From Steromphala cineraria (lineage: Eukaryota > Mollusca > Gastropoda > Trochida > Trochidae), in assembly GCA_916613615.1 (NCBI GenBank), contig OU744720.1, forward strand, positions 77,031,338 to 77,095,337: DNA of 64,000 nucleotides. The letters run 5' to 3'. How positions within the stretch are numbered: the stretch's first letter is position 1; each line of letters opens with the position of its first letter. Positions 22,712 through 33,222 of this stretch are shown one piece after another. The position numbers and the translations under genes were made by a program. The notes under the pieces were generated by a model that saw nothing but the letters and a program-made list of their open reading frames with translations, ran no database searches and was not told the DNA's origin.

Positions 22712-24700
22712 ATGGATCAATCCGGGAAAGAGACACCAGGGGGGTCAACAAAGCAACAAACTATGGTCTACATTTGTGGAGGTAACTATTAACTTAAACA
22801 AGCATATACTTTTTTTCAAAACTGTTAAAGTTTATCATAATATTTGCTACTCAACATACAAAATTGTAATTGGTTAAAAACATGAAATAAATTAATCAAT
22901 GTGATTTTCTTACATATTTGTATAATTGATATTTAATTTACCTTGGCTTTATGGTAACTGTCCTTCAGTATATGTATACTCCAGACTGTACGGTACAAAC
23001 TCTCAAACTGTCTTGGTTGTTCTCCTGTACCACTTATATAACATACCTGGAGGGAATGAAAGTATCATGCAGTATAATCTTTCAGTTGTTCTTTGGAGCT
23101 TTGCTAATTAAGAAAAAAGTAGTTTTATAGCTAAGAGGTTGTAAAACAATCTATTCAAGGGTATTGTTCTTACAGGGTGTTATTAGGATGTCTCAGTTCA
23201 GTTAACTTAACAAGTTGTAAAAATGGAAGCTGTTATGTCATGGGCAGTCGACACCTATCCCTTCTATCTCCTCATGGGGGTCTGAGTGTCTATCCTAGAA
23301 TAAGCTAGCTTTTTCATCACACTGTTTGTTTTAGGGTTTAATCAACAGGATTAAGTTTTAATCCTTTCTTAATCCTCTCAAGGGGATGCTGCCACTCTAT
23401 TAATTTATTTTGTTGCCTATTAAGATACCAGCTATGGCACTAACTTTTTCTATGCTAACTTTTGACATTACTAAATATTTGCAAGTTAAGCTTTTAGCTG
23501 TGTTCAATGATATTTCTACTTTCTTTGAAAATTATTCTCATTTGCTACTAATATCTTTTTGAGTTTCTATCGTCAAAATTGATATAAAAAAAAATAATTC
23601 CAATCTCCTATATGTGATACAGAAACTATGTATTTATAGATGATTTTTGTCATCAGTCCTTAAATTTTATATGTGTGTTCTCTTTTGATTGGTAAATTGT
23701 TGCATTTTTGGCATGTTAACATACTGTGCACTCAAAAAGTGACTTGTTGTCTGATTGAAAGCAAGTATTTGAAAATAGATAATAAAAATACTTTCAATTA
23801 CTTTTACTGCAGTGACTTAGAAATCTGCCAACAGGTGACATTTATGACCCATCATTTAGGATGTCCAGACTATGAAATTGCTAATCTGGTAAAGAATTAG
23901 ATCCTCGCACACTCATTGTTTGTTTTATGATGTAGAAATTCCACAACAGAGACACAATTATATTGGTTGTTTTTTAATATATCTAATAAACTAGTCAAGA
24001 TCTAAACAGAAAAAAAGGATTTTCATAGCAATGTTGCATCGTAATAGTTTTAAGCAAATTAAGAGGACCCTAAAACAAAGAATAAATTTATGAATTATTA
24101 ATTCAGCACAGAATATAATCTTGTTCTTTAGAGTAACTTGTCATAGTTTTTCTTGTCAAGGGTTTTGTTTTTACCTTATGATTGGTTGACTAGAGGAAAT
24201 GAAGAAACAAGTTTATATCATACACCATAATTTAAATTTTTGTTCCAGGAAAATTGGTTATGTGAGTTAATGAACAATTAACCTTATGAAGGATGTTATT
24301 TGCATTTTATGATCAGGACCATTAGAAATTGAACGAATCTTTTCAGAGTGTCATCAGGAGAATGAAATCAGAGCCAGAGACCCGATCCGATGCAGAGAAT
24401 GTGGTTACAGAATTATGTACAAGAAGAGAACCAAAAGAAGTATCCTTTTCTAGATAACTGTTATTACTCAATTTTCCTCTGATTTGATATCACTTTATTC
24501 TTGACTTTGTGAAGAATAAATCTTTCAAGACATGATAAAACAATTATATTTATATCTCATGCAAATCATTACGTTTTCATTTTTGATTGATTTTAGTCTG
24601 GATGATTCAAATTTTGATCAAATCTTGATGATCCTTTGAAATAAAAATTATGTTTACTTTTCCTTAATGCCATTCAGTGATTGTCTTTGATGCCAGGTGA
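22712..24700 (+). CDS. POLR2K: RNA polymerases I, II and III subunit RPABC4 (Rpb12)
   Basis: Three coding exons, 22712-22781, 24347-24439 and 24678-24700, give 61 residues (human 58). After a variable head the chain reads [20 protein letters not shown] and [19 protein letters not shown], ending IVFDAR. The zinc ribbon cysteines are Cys22/Cys25 and Cys39/Cys42. This small subunit is shared by all three nuclear RNA polymerases and bridges the Rpb3/Rpb11-type assembly platform to the second-largest subunit. The acceptor TTTATTTCAG just before the ATG shows that the first coding exon is not the first exon. The second coding intron (24440-24677) has minor-class (U12) splice sites: donor GTATCCTTTT and branch TTCCTTAAT. 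The gene stands head-to-head with the Emi gene. Confidence 0.96.
22782..24346. other. POLR2K first coding intron
   Basis: 1.6 kb of AT-rich sequence without recognisable repeat family or second gene. The frames of 60-75 codons here show no similarity that I recognise. Confidence 0.5.
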
Positions 24701-24989
24701 TATGACGTCATCATTCATATCTTGTACATACTCAACATCAGTTGTCATCATCCAAGTCATCAGCAAGCCCAGAATTCATTGACAGCAATGGACATTCTCT
24801 TATTGTTGATATCATGTGAAGACCATTTTGACAGGAACATTTGATGTCCTATAACCTACAGCAGATTGTCATATTATGTGGGCTTTTTTATTCCAAACAC
24901 ATGCAAGCTGCAGTTTCTTGTACATATAAAAATGTCCATTTATTGAAATGGATTATGTTGAAATTGTAATAATTGTAACAAAAAGAAGA

Positions 24990-24995
24990 AATAAA
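24990..24995 (+). promoter_or_regulatory. Probable POLR2K polyadenylation signal
   Basis: AATAAA occurs 290 nt after the stop codon, followed by the T/G-rich GTCTTGTTTAGTTTTGTTG stretch expected of a downstream element. Confidence 0.6.
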
Positions 24996-26219
24996 TTCAA
25001 AACTGTCTTGTTTAGTTTTGTTGTTGATTTTTGTTGATCCTTATCCCACAGCATCCTTTAACTGACATATTAAAAAAACACTCTGCAGGTTGTCTTTGCT
25101 AAACTTCATTAATGTGTTCATTACAAATAGATTGTTTCTGAATAACAATAATCAATGCTTATCAGTTCAATGTTACAATCATTTGAATGAATATCATCAT
25201 ATTTGAAATTCGAATTTCTCTTTGACATAAATATCTATTTATGATGTATGATCCTTTGTGTGGGACAAATATTGAAAAAAACAAGTCTTGCAAAAATTGT
25301 TTTTATTTTTCTAAGTACTAATGTGTGTCATAATTTGAATCAAGTAACTATTATTTTGGTTCTTTAATTTTCATTTTCTGATGATTAATCTACATTATTA
25401 ACATTATCAATTAGGTATAAATTTCCATTTGAAACAAGCTAAAACTGATCATCATTAGTCCAAGAGTATAACACACAAGTTTACCACCTTTGTTGCCATG
25501 TAACATTACATCACAGATACCAGAGGATACAGGTATATTAAATTACTGCACTGGTGATCAGAGGGATATTGTAATTAGTGTAGCTGTAATACACCTGGCA
25601 AATATCATAGCCTGTCAACACCTGCCAAGAAGAGGAAATAATCAGGAAATAGAACAGCATCTCACAAACAGCTAGTTGGTTGAATCAGAGACCCTATATT
25701 ATATACAGGGTATTATACAGGGTATATAGGGTCTCTGGTTGAATACACAACTGAATAACTTTCTTTATCTTGTTTTGCTGTTTATTTAACTTGGATTTTG
25801 GATATCTTATACCTAAAAGTTCTCTCATTTTATACTTATATGTTGTAAAAAGATACAAGGATGCGAGTGAACTACATTATTCTTTGGGCTTTGAAGTTTT
25901 GCAGGAAAATTTAAAATAATAACAACTACGCAGTGAATGCCTGAAATACTGCCCAGGTGGCGTTAAACAATAACTCACTCCTCACTCAAAACATAACAAT
26001 ATCACAAATTAAGAGTGTTTATTAATAACTTAACGATTTAGCTGATACACCATTCATTTTCGACCATTCAAACAATTAAACTCTGAAATGAAATATCAAC
26101 CAATAATTAAAACATTTGAAAAACAAAACATATAATGAGGAGGAACTGAGATTTTCTGAATATAAGCTCTCGAGTCTTGTCATAAAATTGAACTGAAACA
26201 AAAAGAGGCTAATCGATGT
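24996..26219. other. Intergenic region right of POLR2K
   Basis: AT-rich. A 50-bp hairpin lies at about 25684-25738 (GAGACCCTATATTATATACAG / inverted). The sequence GGTGGCGTTAAACAATAACTC at about 25957-25977 looks like the 3' end of a molluscan SINE. No gene recognised. Confidence 0.5.
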
Positions 26220-26572
26220 TAAGGGACCGGTCATTTATTATAGGGGGGGGTGGGCCGGTGATTTTAGGGGGTGGGTCACACAAAAATAAGACAGCCTTTA
26301 GGGGTGGGTCATAAAAAAATAAGACAGTATTTTAGTGCTGTTTTCAAACATGACAACAAATTTATCCAAAACATAAACAACAAACTTTAATGCTCTGTTA
26401 AGAATATAAATAGTGTAGGGGTGGGTCATAAAAAAATATGACAGGCATCAGTGGGGGGTCATAAAAATTCTAGACAGCTTTAAGGGGTGGGTCACTTTTT
26501 TTGGGACATACTGTGGGGAAATTTCACCGGCCCACCCCCCCCCCCCCCCTATAATAAATGACCGGTCCCTAA
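26220..26572. mobile_element. MITE with TAGGGACCGGTCATTTATTA terminal repeats
   Basis: The two ends are near-perfect inverted repeats: AAGGGACCGGTCATTTATTA, then ATAGGGGGGG, against CCCCCCCTATAATAAATGACC followed by GGTCCCTAA. The inside holds several copies of GGGGTGGGTCATAAAAAAA. No open frame. Confidence 0.85.
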
Positions 26573-27554
26573 GTCAGTTACTTCGAGATTCATGTCTGCA
26601 AATTGGGAGAACTTTTCACATGAAGTTACGTTTATAACATTGTTTAGTCATTTCGATGAGAAATCCGAGTTTCAATAAAATATTTCGGTGCGTACTTCAA
26701 TCTCATTAAAATGATGTCATAAATTCTTCACTACGTTACGCAGATTGTAGCGTAGCGTAGTGTAGCAAGCATATCATATGTTAATAAGATTGGTGCGTAC
26801 TTGTCACTTTTTTCATACATTGTGTTTTAAGACAACATGTTAGGTATAAACACACATGAAATGAAACCATACGCAAGTCTCATTTTTCAAATTAATAAAT
26901 ATCAATAGAAAAACATTGAGAGCCATTTGCTCGTTGCTATATTATGTTTAATGGAGATTGTAAAAGTCGGTATAGGCTACATCCGTTATGATTAATACGA
27001 AACAATGTATCTAATACAACACTGACTGTTATTAAATCCTTAGACGCATAATAGAATCCCGTCTAACTGGACTTTGTCTGGTAAAGTTTGCAGATAGATT
27101 CCTCTATTTCGATGATAAAAGGTTATGTAATGCAGCGTATAATCCCGAGACAATCTCTCACAAAAATATAGTATCAAAGGTGGCGATTACCCCCTCAAGG
27201 TCCTCATAATCTCAATTGTTACGTCACTCTATAATTATCATTCGTGGGTTGAAAGTCCCGCCAGTACGTCTTGTACTACAGGCATTTGTAGATCTTAATC
27301 AAACAAATATTTAAAGAGTACAAAGTAATTTTATCGTCTTACAAATCATCTTTTTGTTATTTGTCTGCAGAGAAGATCTGATGATTAAGGAAAATAGTTT
27401 CCGAAATAAGCTCCTTCATTGTGCATGACGTACTCTGTTTCACTTTTTGGTGCATTAGGGTAGTCATTTTGTTGAATGAATTTTTGTTCAAAAATTACTT
27501 TTAAAAAAATCATTAAAACGCCATTAGCTTTGTAGATCGCATTATGTTATGGAA

Positions 27555-27725
27555 ACGCTGAAGAAGAACAAGTTCTTATGGATAGTCAAATTCTTTATTG
27601 CATGAAGTGCGACGCTTCCACGTATAGCTACTAACTACTAACAATCTGCAGTTAGTATCTGCACCGAAATGTTGTATCTAACGCAAATAAGTTGATTATC
27701 CATAAGAACCCAATTGTTCTTCAAC
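27555..27725. mobile_element. Small MITE with AAGAACAAGTTCTTATGG ends
   Basis: AAGAAGAACAAGTTCTTATGG and GATAGTCAA on the left pair with GATTATCCATAAGAACCCAA and TTGTTCTTC on the right. About 170 bp, non-coding. Confidence 0.7.
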
Positions 27726-28350
27726 GAACCAGCTTCTTAAACGCCTCTCAAAGAAGTAGTATGATTATATGTTGTCAAAAGTACTTTTGGAAAAAAATTA
27801 TGTATTCTAACAGAATTAGGGGGTAGTTTAGTGCAGCGCTTTATGATTTATGTAACGTGTGTTCATGAATGTTTAAATTTTCACTTTAAAGCTTTGTGTA
27901 ATGCAAAATTGAAGAGTTTCATTTTAATCGAGAACTATATAAATATCTAACTATCGTTCTTATGAACGGTCCGAATAACTGTTTTATCGAAATACCCTGC
28001 TATATCAGTATAAGGCTTCTAAAATGATTAAAGGAATGTACATGGACATAAAAAGAAACATGATAAAGCTGAATATTACGATAAAACAGATAATATAGTG
28101 TTCATATTATAGATTCAACTTCGCATTAAATGATATTTTATTATCGATCTTGTATCATATTGAATGTATTTCCATTCTAAAACCCCTTTTTACAAAAACA
28201 ACTCAAAATTGTCATTCGATCTCAAGGCGAGTGTTGTTCTTTTAATGGATTAATTAGACAGGTTTTAATTAATTAGTGACATATCGTTGACATCATCTGC
28301 CACAAGCCCGAGTAACAAGCTTCACCTCGAAAGACACGTGTCATAACAAA

Positions 28351-28596
28351 GTGTTTCTCCTTTTTTGTCCATTATGTAATGAAGCTATTCAAGACGAAAT
28401 AAATTTTACATTTGATTGTCCATTTTATATTGAACTAATAACTAAATATAAACCTGAACGTTTTGTACGAAATACGAGCGCAACTGGATTTATCTCTATT
28501 TTGACATCAAAGGAGGACGATGTTATACATAGGTTGTCACTGTTTATAAAGCATGGTATGGAATTAAGACAGAACTACTCAGATACTAATTCTTAG
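28351..28596 (+). pseudogene. Decayed LINE reverse-transcriptase tail fragment
   Basis: A frame of about 80 codons reads FCPLCNEAIQDEINFTFDCPFY and later ISILTSKEDDVIHRLSLFIK, the usual layout of the zinc-binding C-terminus of many CR1/L2/RTE-like polyproteins (CxxC...DExHF...CPxY). The family's conserved His is Asn here (DEINF). No polymerase domain lies upstream, so it is a dead fragment, different from the one in TSEN34. Confidence 0.6.
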
Positions 28597-29226
28597 CTTA
28601 AGAACTGTATATGAAATCATAAGATTTGTATGTATTTGCCTGAATCTTGTGTACAGCAAAATGATTACGAATGCGATACAAATCTGACTATTTCATATTG
28701 TGTAAACTTACATGAATATACTTGAAACTGTATATGAGACAGCGACATTGTTGTTGACAAAAATTTCATGCGTATTAATTAACCAGTTTCATTGAAACAT
28801 TTAAAAAAGTACACGTTAAATCGTAATTTTTTTGTTAATCTTAAACGAAAAGTGATACATGTACCATACATATGATATCAAACTCAGCAATACCAAAATA
28901 TTGCCTTAAACTAGATGAAAGTCATTTCGTCATTTTGTCCAAATTTGCAAACATCACATTTCATGACAAAGATTGAACAATTCTTTGGTATATTTTGTAG
29001 TTAAATATCAGAATTGTTAAACCAAATGTTTTGAACACCATATGTACGCTGTACAGAATTGTAAGATTAACCGTATTGTTAGAAACATTAAAATGCACAT
29101 ATTTGCATACTTTATAGATGACATTAGCGTTGGTCGCTCTACTGAGACGGGCGCTCTACCGATAAACGGACACTCTTCAAGTGTAAACACGCACCTGCTT
29201 AGAGTTACGTCCCTTGGTTCCTGGAA

Positions 29227-29256
29227 ATGAATGGCGATCAAAACATCTTAGAATGA
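29227..29256 (+). promoter_or_regulatory. Short upstream open frame overlapping the TTC32 start
   Basis: ATG at 29227 opens nine codons and stops at TGA 29254-29256, overlapping the main ATG (29253-29255) as ATGA. If the transcript begins upstream, this arrangement could reduce initiation on TTC32 or feed it by reinitiation. The transcription start is unknown. Confidence 0.4.
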
Positions 29257-31403
29257 GGCCAGAGGAATTATTTGATGAAGCTGAAAAGCTTGAGAAATTA
29301 GGAAAACGAGAAGAGGCATTTCAACTGTACACACAATTTATTGAAGATGCGTCAATAAGACTGAAAAATCTGAACGATCAAAATGAGCGAAGTGCATTGT
29401 AAGTTTCAAATTTATTGTTTTGATAGTCAGCTTGCCTAAATCTTTCACGATGTAAAATTACGCTGCATTTGAGAAATTGTAATACGTCGTGTTGTCATAT
29501 TTACAAGTAGTACAAAATGTATAAATATTGTTGTTTTCTAGTAATTGCTATTCAATGGATATTAAGATGTTAACTTCATTTAATTATGTACTACAAAGAT
29601 GCTATCATAATGATTTATTGATCATTTAGACTGTAACAGCAATGTTTATGTGACAATAATGGTTCACAATAAGTTTGTGTTTTACTTGGTTCTTGAATAT
29701 TAAAATAGTTTTATGACTACAACAAAAGCTCACTGCATTATTGGAAACAATAAATGTTTTCAATCGATGATGACAATGTCCAGATTGTGACAATTATTTG
29801 AATAACAAAAACAATTACAGTGCAGGGTAACATTACAGAAGAGTAACAGATGAGAGTCATAGTTCTCATAAGCCAGTGTTTGAAATAGTACCACAACCCG
29901 CTACGCCAATTGCTGATTATTTTTAAAATCTATATTGCTGGTGGGAGAAATGGCCAGAAAGCCTGGCTGGCTGTGATTTGAGAAATATTAACTGTCTTAT
30001 CATAGCAGGGCTTGTTATATGTTAGGAGGGATGGTTGATTTTTCAAGCTATATATTTCATGTCATTTGCTATTAAGTCTTATGCTATAAAGATTTTGTGT
30101 TTTTAATACTCATTCTCTCCCCACAGAGGCAGATCAAGTCAAGAAAGCTTAATACAGCCTCTGTTATATTACGCCGAGTTTGTGTGATAGAATAGGAGAC
30201 GCCTGATTGGAGGCAATCAAAATTAGTTGTGCAATCAGCGACTCCGCTCCTAAATCATCAACTTGGCTACTAAATGATGGAAAAGGCATTGTCATATGAA
30301 CCACCCTTTCCATGCGAGAAGTGTTGTCATTTGATAAAGAAATTCAAATGCATTGTGGTGCAATTTTTTGCCGGAACCCAGGGATTTCGACGTAATATAA
30401 CAGAGGCTGTATCTGACATGACTTGATCTGCCTCTGTGGGGAAAGAATGGTGTTTACTATCTCAATCAGTTTCTTACATAATATTTGTTTTGTGTAAAAT
30501 ATTTTGATTCAAAGTTATCATTATCAAAATGATTGTACTTTTTTACCCACAGGACGCACCAATCCCAAATGAAAGTTGTGTATCCCCCCTGTGATCATCT
30601 TCCTACGCAGAGCCTAAAAGGCCAGTTTCCAAACTGTTTGGAAACTGGCCTTTTAGGCTCTGCGTAGGAAGATGCCCTGTGATATGATTGCCCTTGAAAG
30701 TAATGAAATTTTGTCTTTCAGGCAGAAGAAACTTGGTTTAGCATATAACAACCGAGGGTTTATCAGGTATCTGAAGGTGGACTTTGATGAAGCTATCACG
30801 GACTACAGCAAGGGTCTCAACTTTGATGCTCAGATGCCCTTCACATTCTACAACAGGGGACTCATACACTACAGACTAGGTGAGATGAAGCTATTTTACT
30901 TGTAGATGTTATAAATTATAGACTGGTGATGAGGTCAATACCTTTTTCTATGGACCCAAGGAAAACAATATTGACATTCAACATTCATTCAACAATGAAC
31001 TTCTGGGTTTTATCAGTGAAATAAATTGTCTATCAGGTTAATGTGATGATATCTGATATCGTCACTGTGATCAGTGATCTCTATGAAAGTCCCTAAGCTC
31101 CACCTACATTAGTGCTTTTTCTCATTATGCGAGTTGCACTGAGTTCACTTACAGAAAGTAGTTGACAGAAAAGATTCTTAAATATCTAATAAATGTTATC
31201 ATCTTTGAACCCTTTTCTGCACTTTGTGACTTTCTCCCTTTATTACCATAAGTTAACAATTCATTCTTTCAGGCCGATATGACGAAGCAATCAGTGACAT
31301 GAAGCAAGCCCTCTCTCTCGATCCTCAGTTTGATTCAGCGAAACAGTGTTTGCTTCAGTCATGTGAAGATCTTGAGAAAAAGAAGACGAATATCCACACA
31401 TGA
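29253..31403 (+). CDS. TTC32: Tetratricopeptide repeat protein 32
   Basis: Three coding exons, 29253-29398, 30722-30879 and 31273-31403, give 144 residues (human TTC32 is about 151). The protein is almost entirely TPR helices: repeat 1 at about 3-36 (EELFDEAEKLEKLGKREEAF), repeat 2 at about 54-88 (LGLAYNNRGFIRYLKVDFDE), repeat 3 at about 89-122 (PFTFYNRGLIHYRLGRYDEA, then LSLDPQF), then a charged tail DLEKKKTNIHT. The NNRG...VDF.EA..DY and YNRGLI.YRLG segments identify it as TTC32 rather than another TPR protein. Its function is poorly known; TPRs bind partner peptides. Intron 1 carries a MITE (30117-30443) and a perfect palindrome (30596-30674) less than 50 bp before the exon-2 acceptor. The start is the first in-frame ATG after the GTCCCTTGGTTCC region; a longer N-terminus from an upstream exon is possible. 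Confidence 0.88.
30117..30443. mobile_element. MITE with CCCCACAGAGGCAGATCAAG ends
   Basis: The left end CCCCACAGAGGCAGATCAAG, followed by ATACAGCCTCTGTTATATTACG, is repeated inverted at the right end with one small gap, giving arms of about 55 bp. The inner sequence is unique and non-coding. It lies in TTC32 intron 1. Confidence 0.85.
30596..30674. repeat. Perfect 79-bp palindrome flanked by 9-bp direct repeats
   Basis: Two 39-bp arms, starting CATCTTCCTACGCAGAGCCT, are exact reverse complements around one central T at 30635. CCCTGTGAT stands immediately left (30587-30595) and right (30675-30683), as in a target-site duplication. Confidence 0.9.
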
Positions 31404-32629
31404 GGGCTACACACGGGAGACAATTCAGTGTTGTTTGATGTGCCAAGTCTTGTTGATGTAATCACCACACCTTACAAAATGTGATATGTACAATGTTAAA
31501 AAACTCTCTGAATCAGTCATGTTTTCTAGTAGATTTTTGTCATTGATCAACTTTAAGGGAGTATATGCATTTGAGTGTTTTCTAGTGATATTATCCGGTG
31601 AGGAGTTAAAGTGAAAGTCTTTCATGTGTTACATTTTTAACTTGTTTTATATTCAGATGAAATTTGATAGACCGTAGTATAGTAGTGATTAAAAAAAGAA
31701 TGAACAGATTGTGGAAGAGTGTGTGATTCAACATTTTTGTCAAAATCACAGCAAAGGACCTATGAATATGTATTTACTCAAGCATTTTGAACTGTGTACT
31801 GGGGACACTTAACTTAAAACAACATTTTTCATGCCACATAAAAGCAAGAGACTTAAACATTGAAACAAAATTTTAAAGAAAATACATCTCGGGCCTTGTT
31901 AACTATTTGATATTTTTATACATATCAAATGCCTCTCGAAGACGCTAATTATCATTTGCATTTTAAGACTTAACTTGCTATTCCCAAGTTATGTTGGGAC
32001 AGATTATCTGTCCTGTGAAAAGAAATTTAGTTTTCTGTCAATTGGCTGCTCTTGATTTCATACTAATGATCTGGCAACCAGATTGGTAATAATGTAAAGG
32101 AGAATAATGTCTGAGTCTTTCCTATTTATACACGTCATTGATACATACTTGTTTTACAGTTCATTACAAATTTGTTACTGAGTGTATCGAAGCTACCTCC
32201 CTTCCCTTAACCTTGACTGCTTGATAAATCACATTTGTTATACAGCATTTTATTGAATTGACAGGATGTCTCAGCAGATAAAGAAACTAAACTGAATTAA
32301 CATTCAAGGTGATGCTTAAAAGTGGACTAATATTTTCCTTTACATTCCAGTTCATTTTCACAAGACCTCTTTTGACAATAACATATTTTAATGATTTATA
32401 AAGAAATAAACATAATCTGTTAAAGAAAATCATTACACAAGATTGAAATGTTCACTCATGTTTCAATAATTTTAAAAGACATATGAATGAATTGTTATTT
32501 AAAATTTCTTCCTGTTTAAATGCAGACTAACTTGATTCAACATTTTGAAGACCAGATGCACATTGTGAATATGTTAATGTCCGAGTAACTCTCCATTCCT
32601 AAAAAATAATGGAGCCGAGGGCCCCAGGA
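31404..32629. other. Region after TTC32, probable 3' UTR and intergenic DNA
   Basis: AT-rich, without a convincing frame. Several AATAAA-like words are present but none is clearly the TTC32 signal. Confidence 0.4.
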
Positions 32630-32850
32630 ATGGAGACTAATGAGGATATTAACCGACTTAAATTACACTCAACTTCATGCCTTTTCAAAAAAAATAACTT
32701 AAAATATTTTAAAATTTTAAATCTCAAGTGAAAAACTTGACATAAAATACAACGCTCCATTACTGGAAAATAATGGAGCGAGAGAACAATAGGAGGACGT
32801 GATTGACGTCACAAGTGTAATTTAAATGTAGTTAATGCCTCTGTTGTATG
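32585..32850. repeat. Foldback element with ATAATGGAGC motifs
   Basis: AATGAGGATATTAACCGACT and TAAATTACACTCA near 32638-32672 are mirrored by AGTGTAATTTAAATGTAGTT and AATGCCTC near 32815-32847. Two inner CTCCATT...AATGGAG hairpins (32591-32634 and 32755-32783) sit toward either side. Confidence 0.65.
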
Positions 32851-32959
32851 AAAATGAATCAAGCATAGCCCATTCTAAAACTTTTGTAGTAGAAATTTCA
32901 ACTAGAGGCTTAACTTGTGCCAGTCAATATCCGTGGTTGATAAAAAGCACGCTGACTTA

Positions 32960-33222
32960 TGCGTATGGGATAGCATAGTGGTTTGCAAGTTCGGTTTTGG
33001 ATCAAGAGGTCTGGAATTGGAATCCAGCTAGGGGCTTGACAATGTTTGGATGCAATATTTCACTAAATTTCAGCTTAGTACCACCCTTAGTTTGCTAATT
33101 CCAGCCGATGCTTGCAAGTGTCACGTCAATGCACAGCAACAATAGTGATGCAGGCTTCTCCCCTCAATACTAGCAACCGTGATAAAAGTGACTTACTCTT
33201 AAAAGTGGCGTTAAAACCAATA
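32960..33222 (+). mobile_element. Degenerate tRNA-derived SINE remnant
   Basis: GGGATAGCATAGTGGTTTGCA resembles a tRNA A-box head and GGAATTGGAATCCAG a decayed B box. The 3' part ends AGTGGCGTTAAAACC, similar to the SINE tail at about 25960. Not a functional tRNA. Confidence 0.5.
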
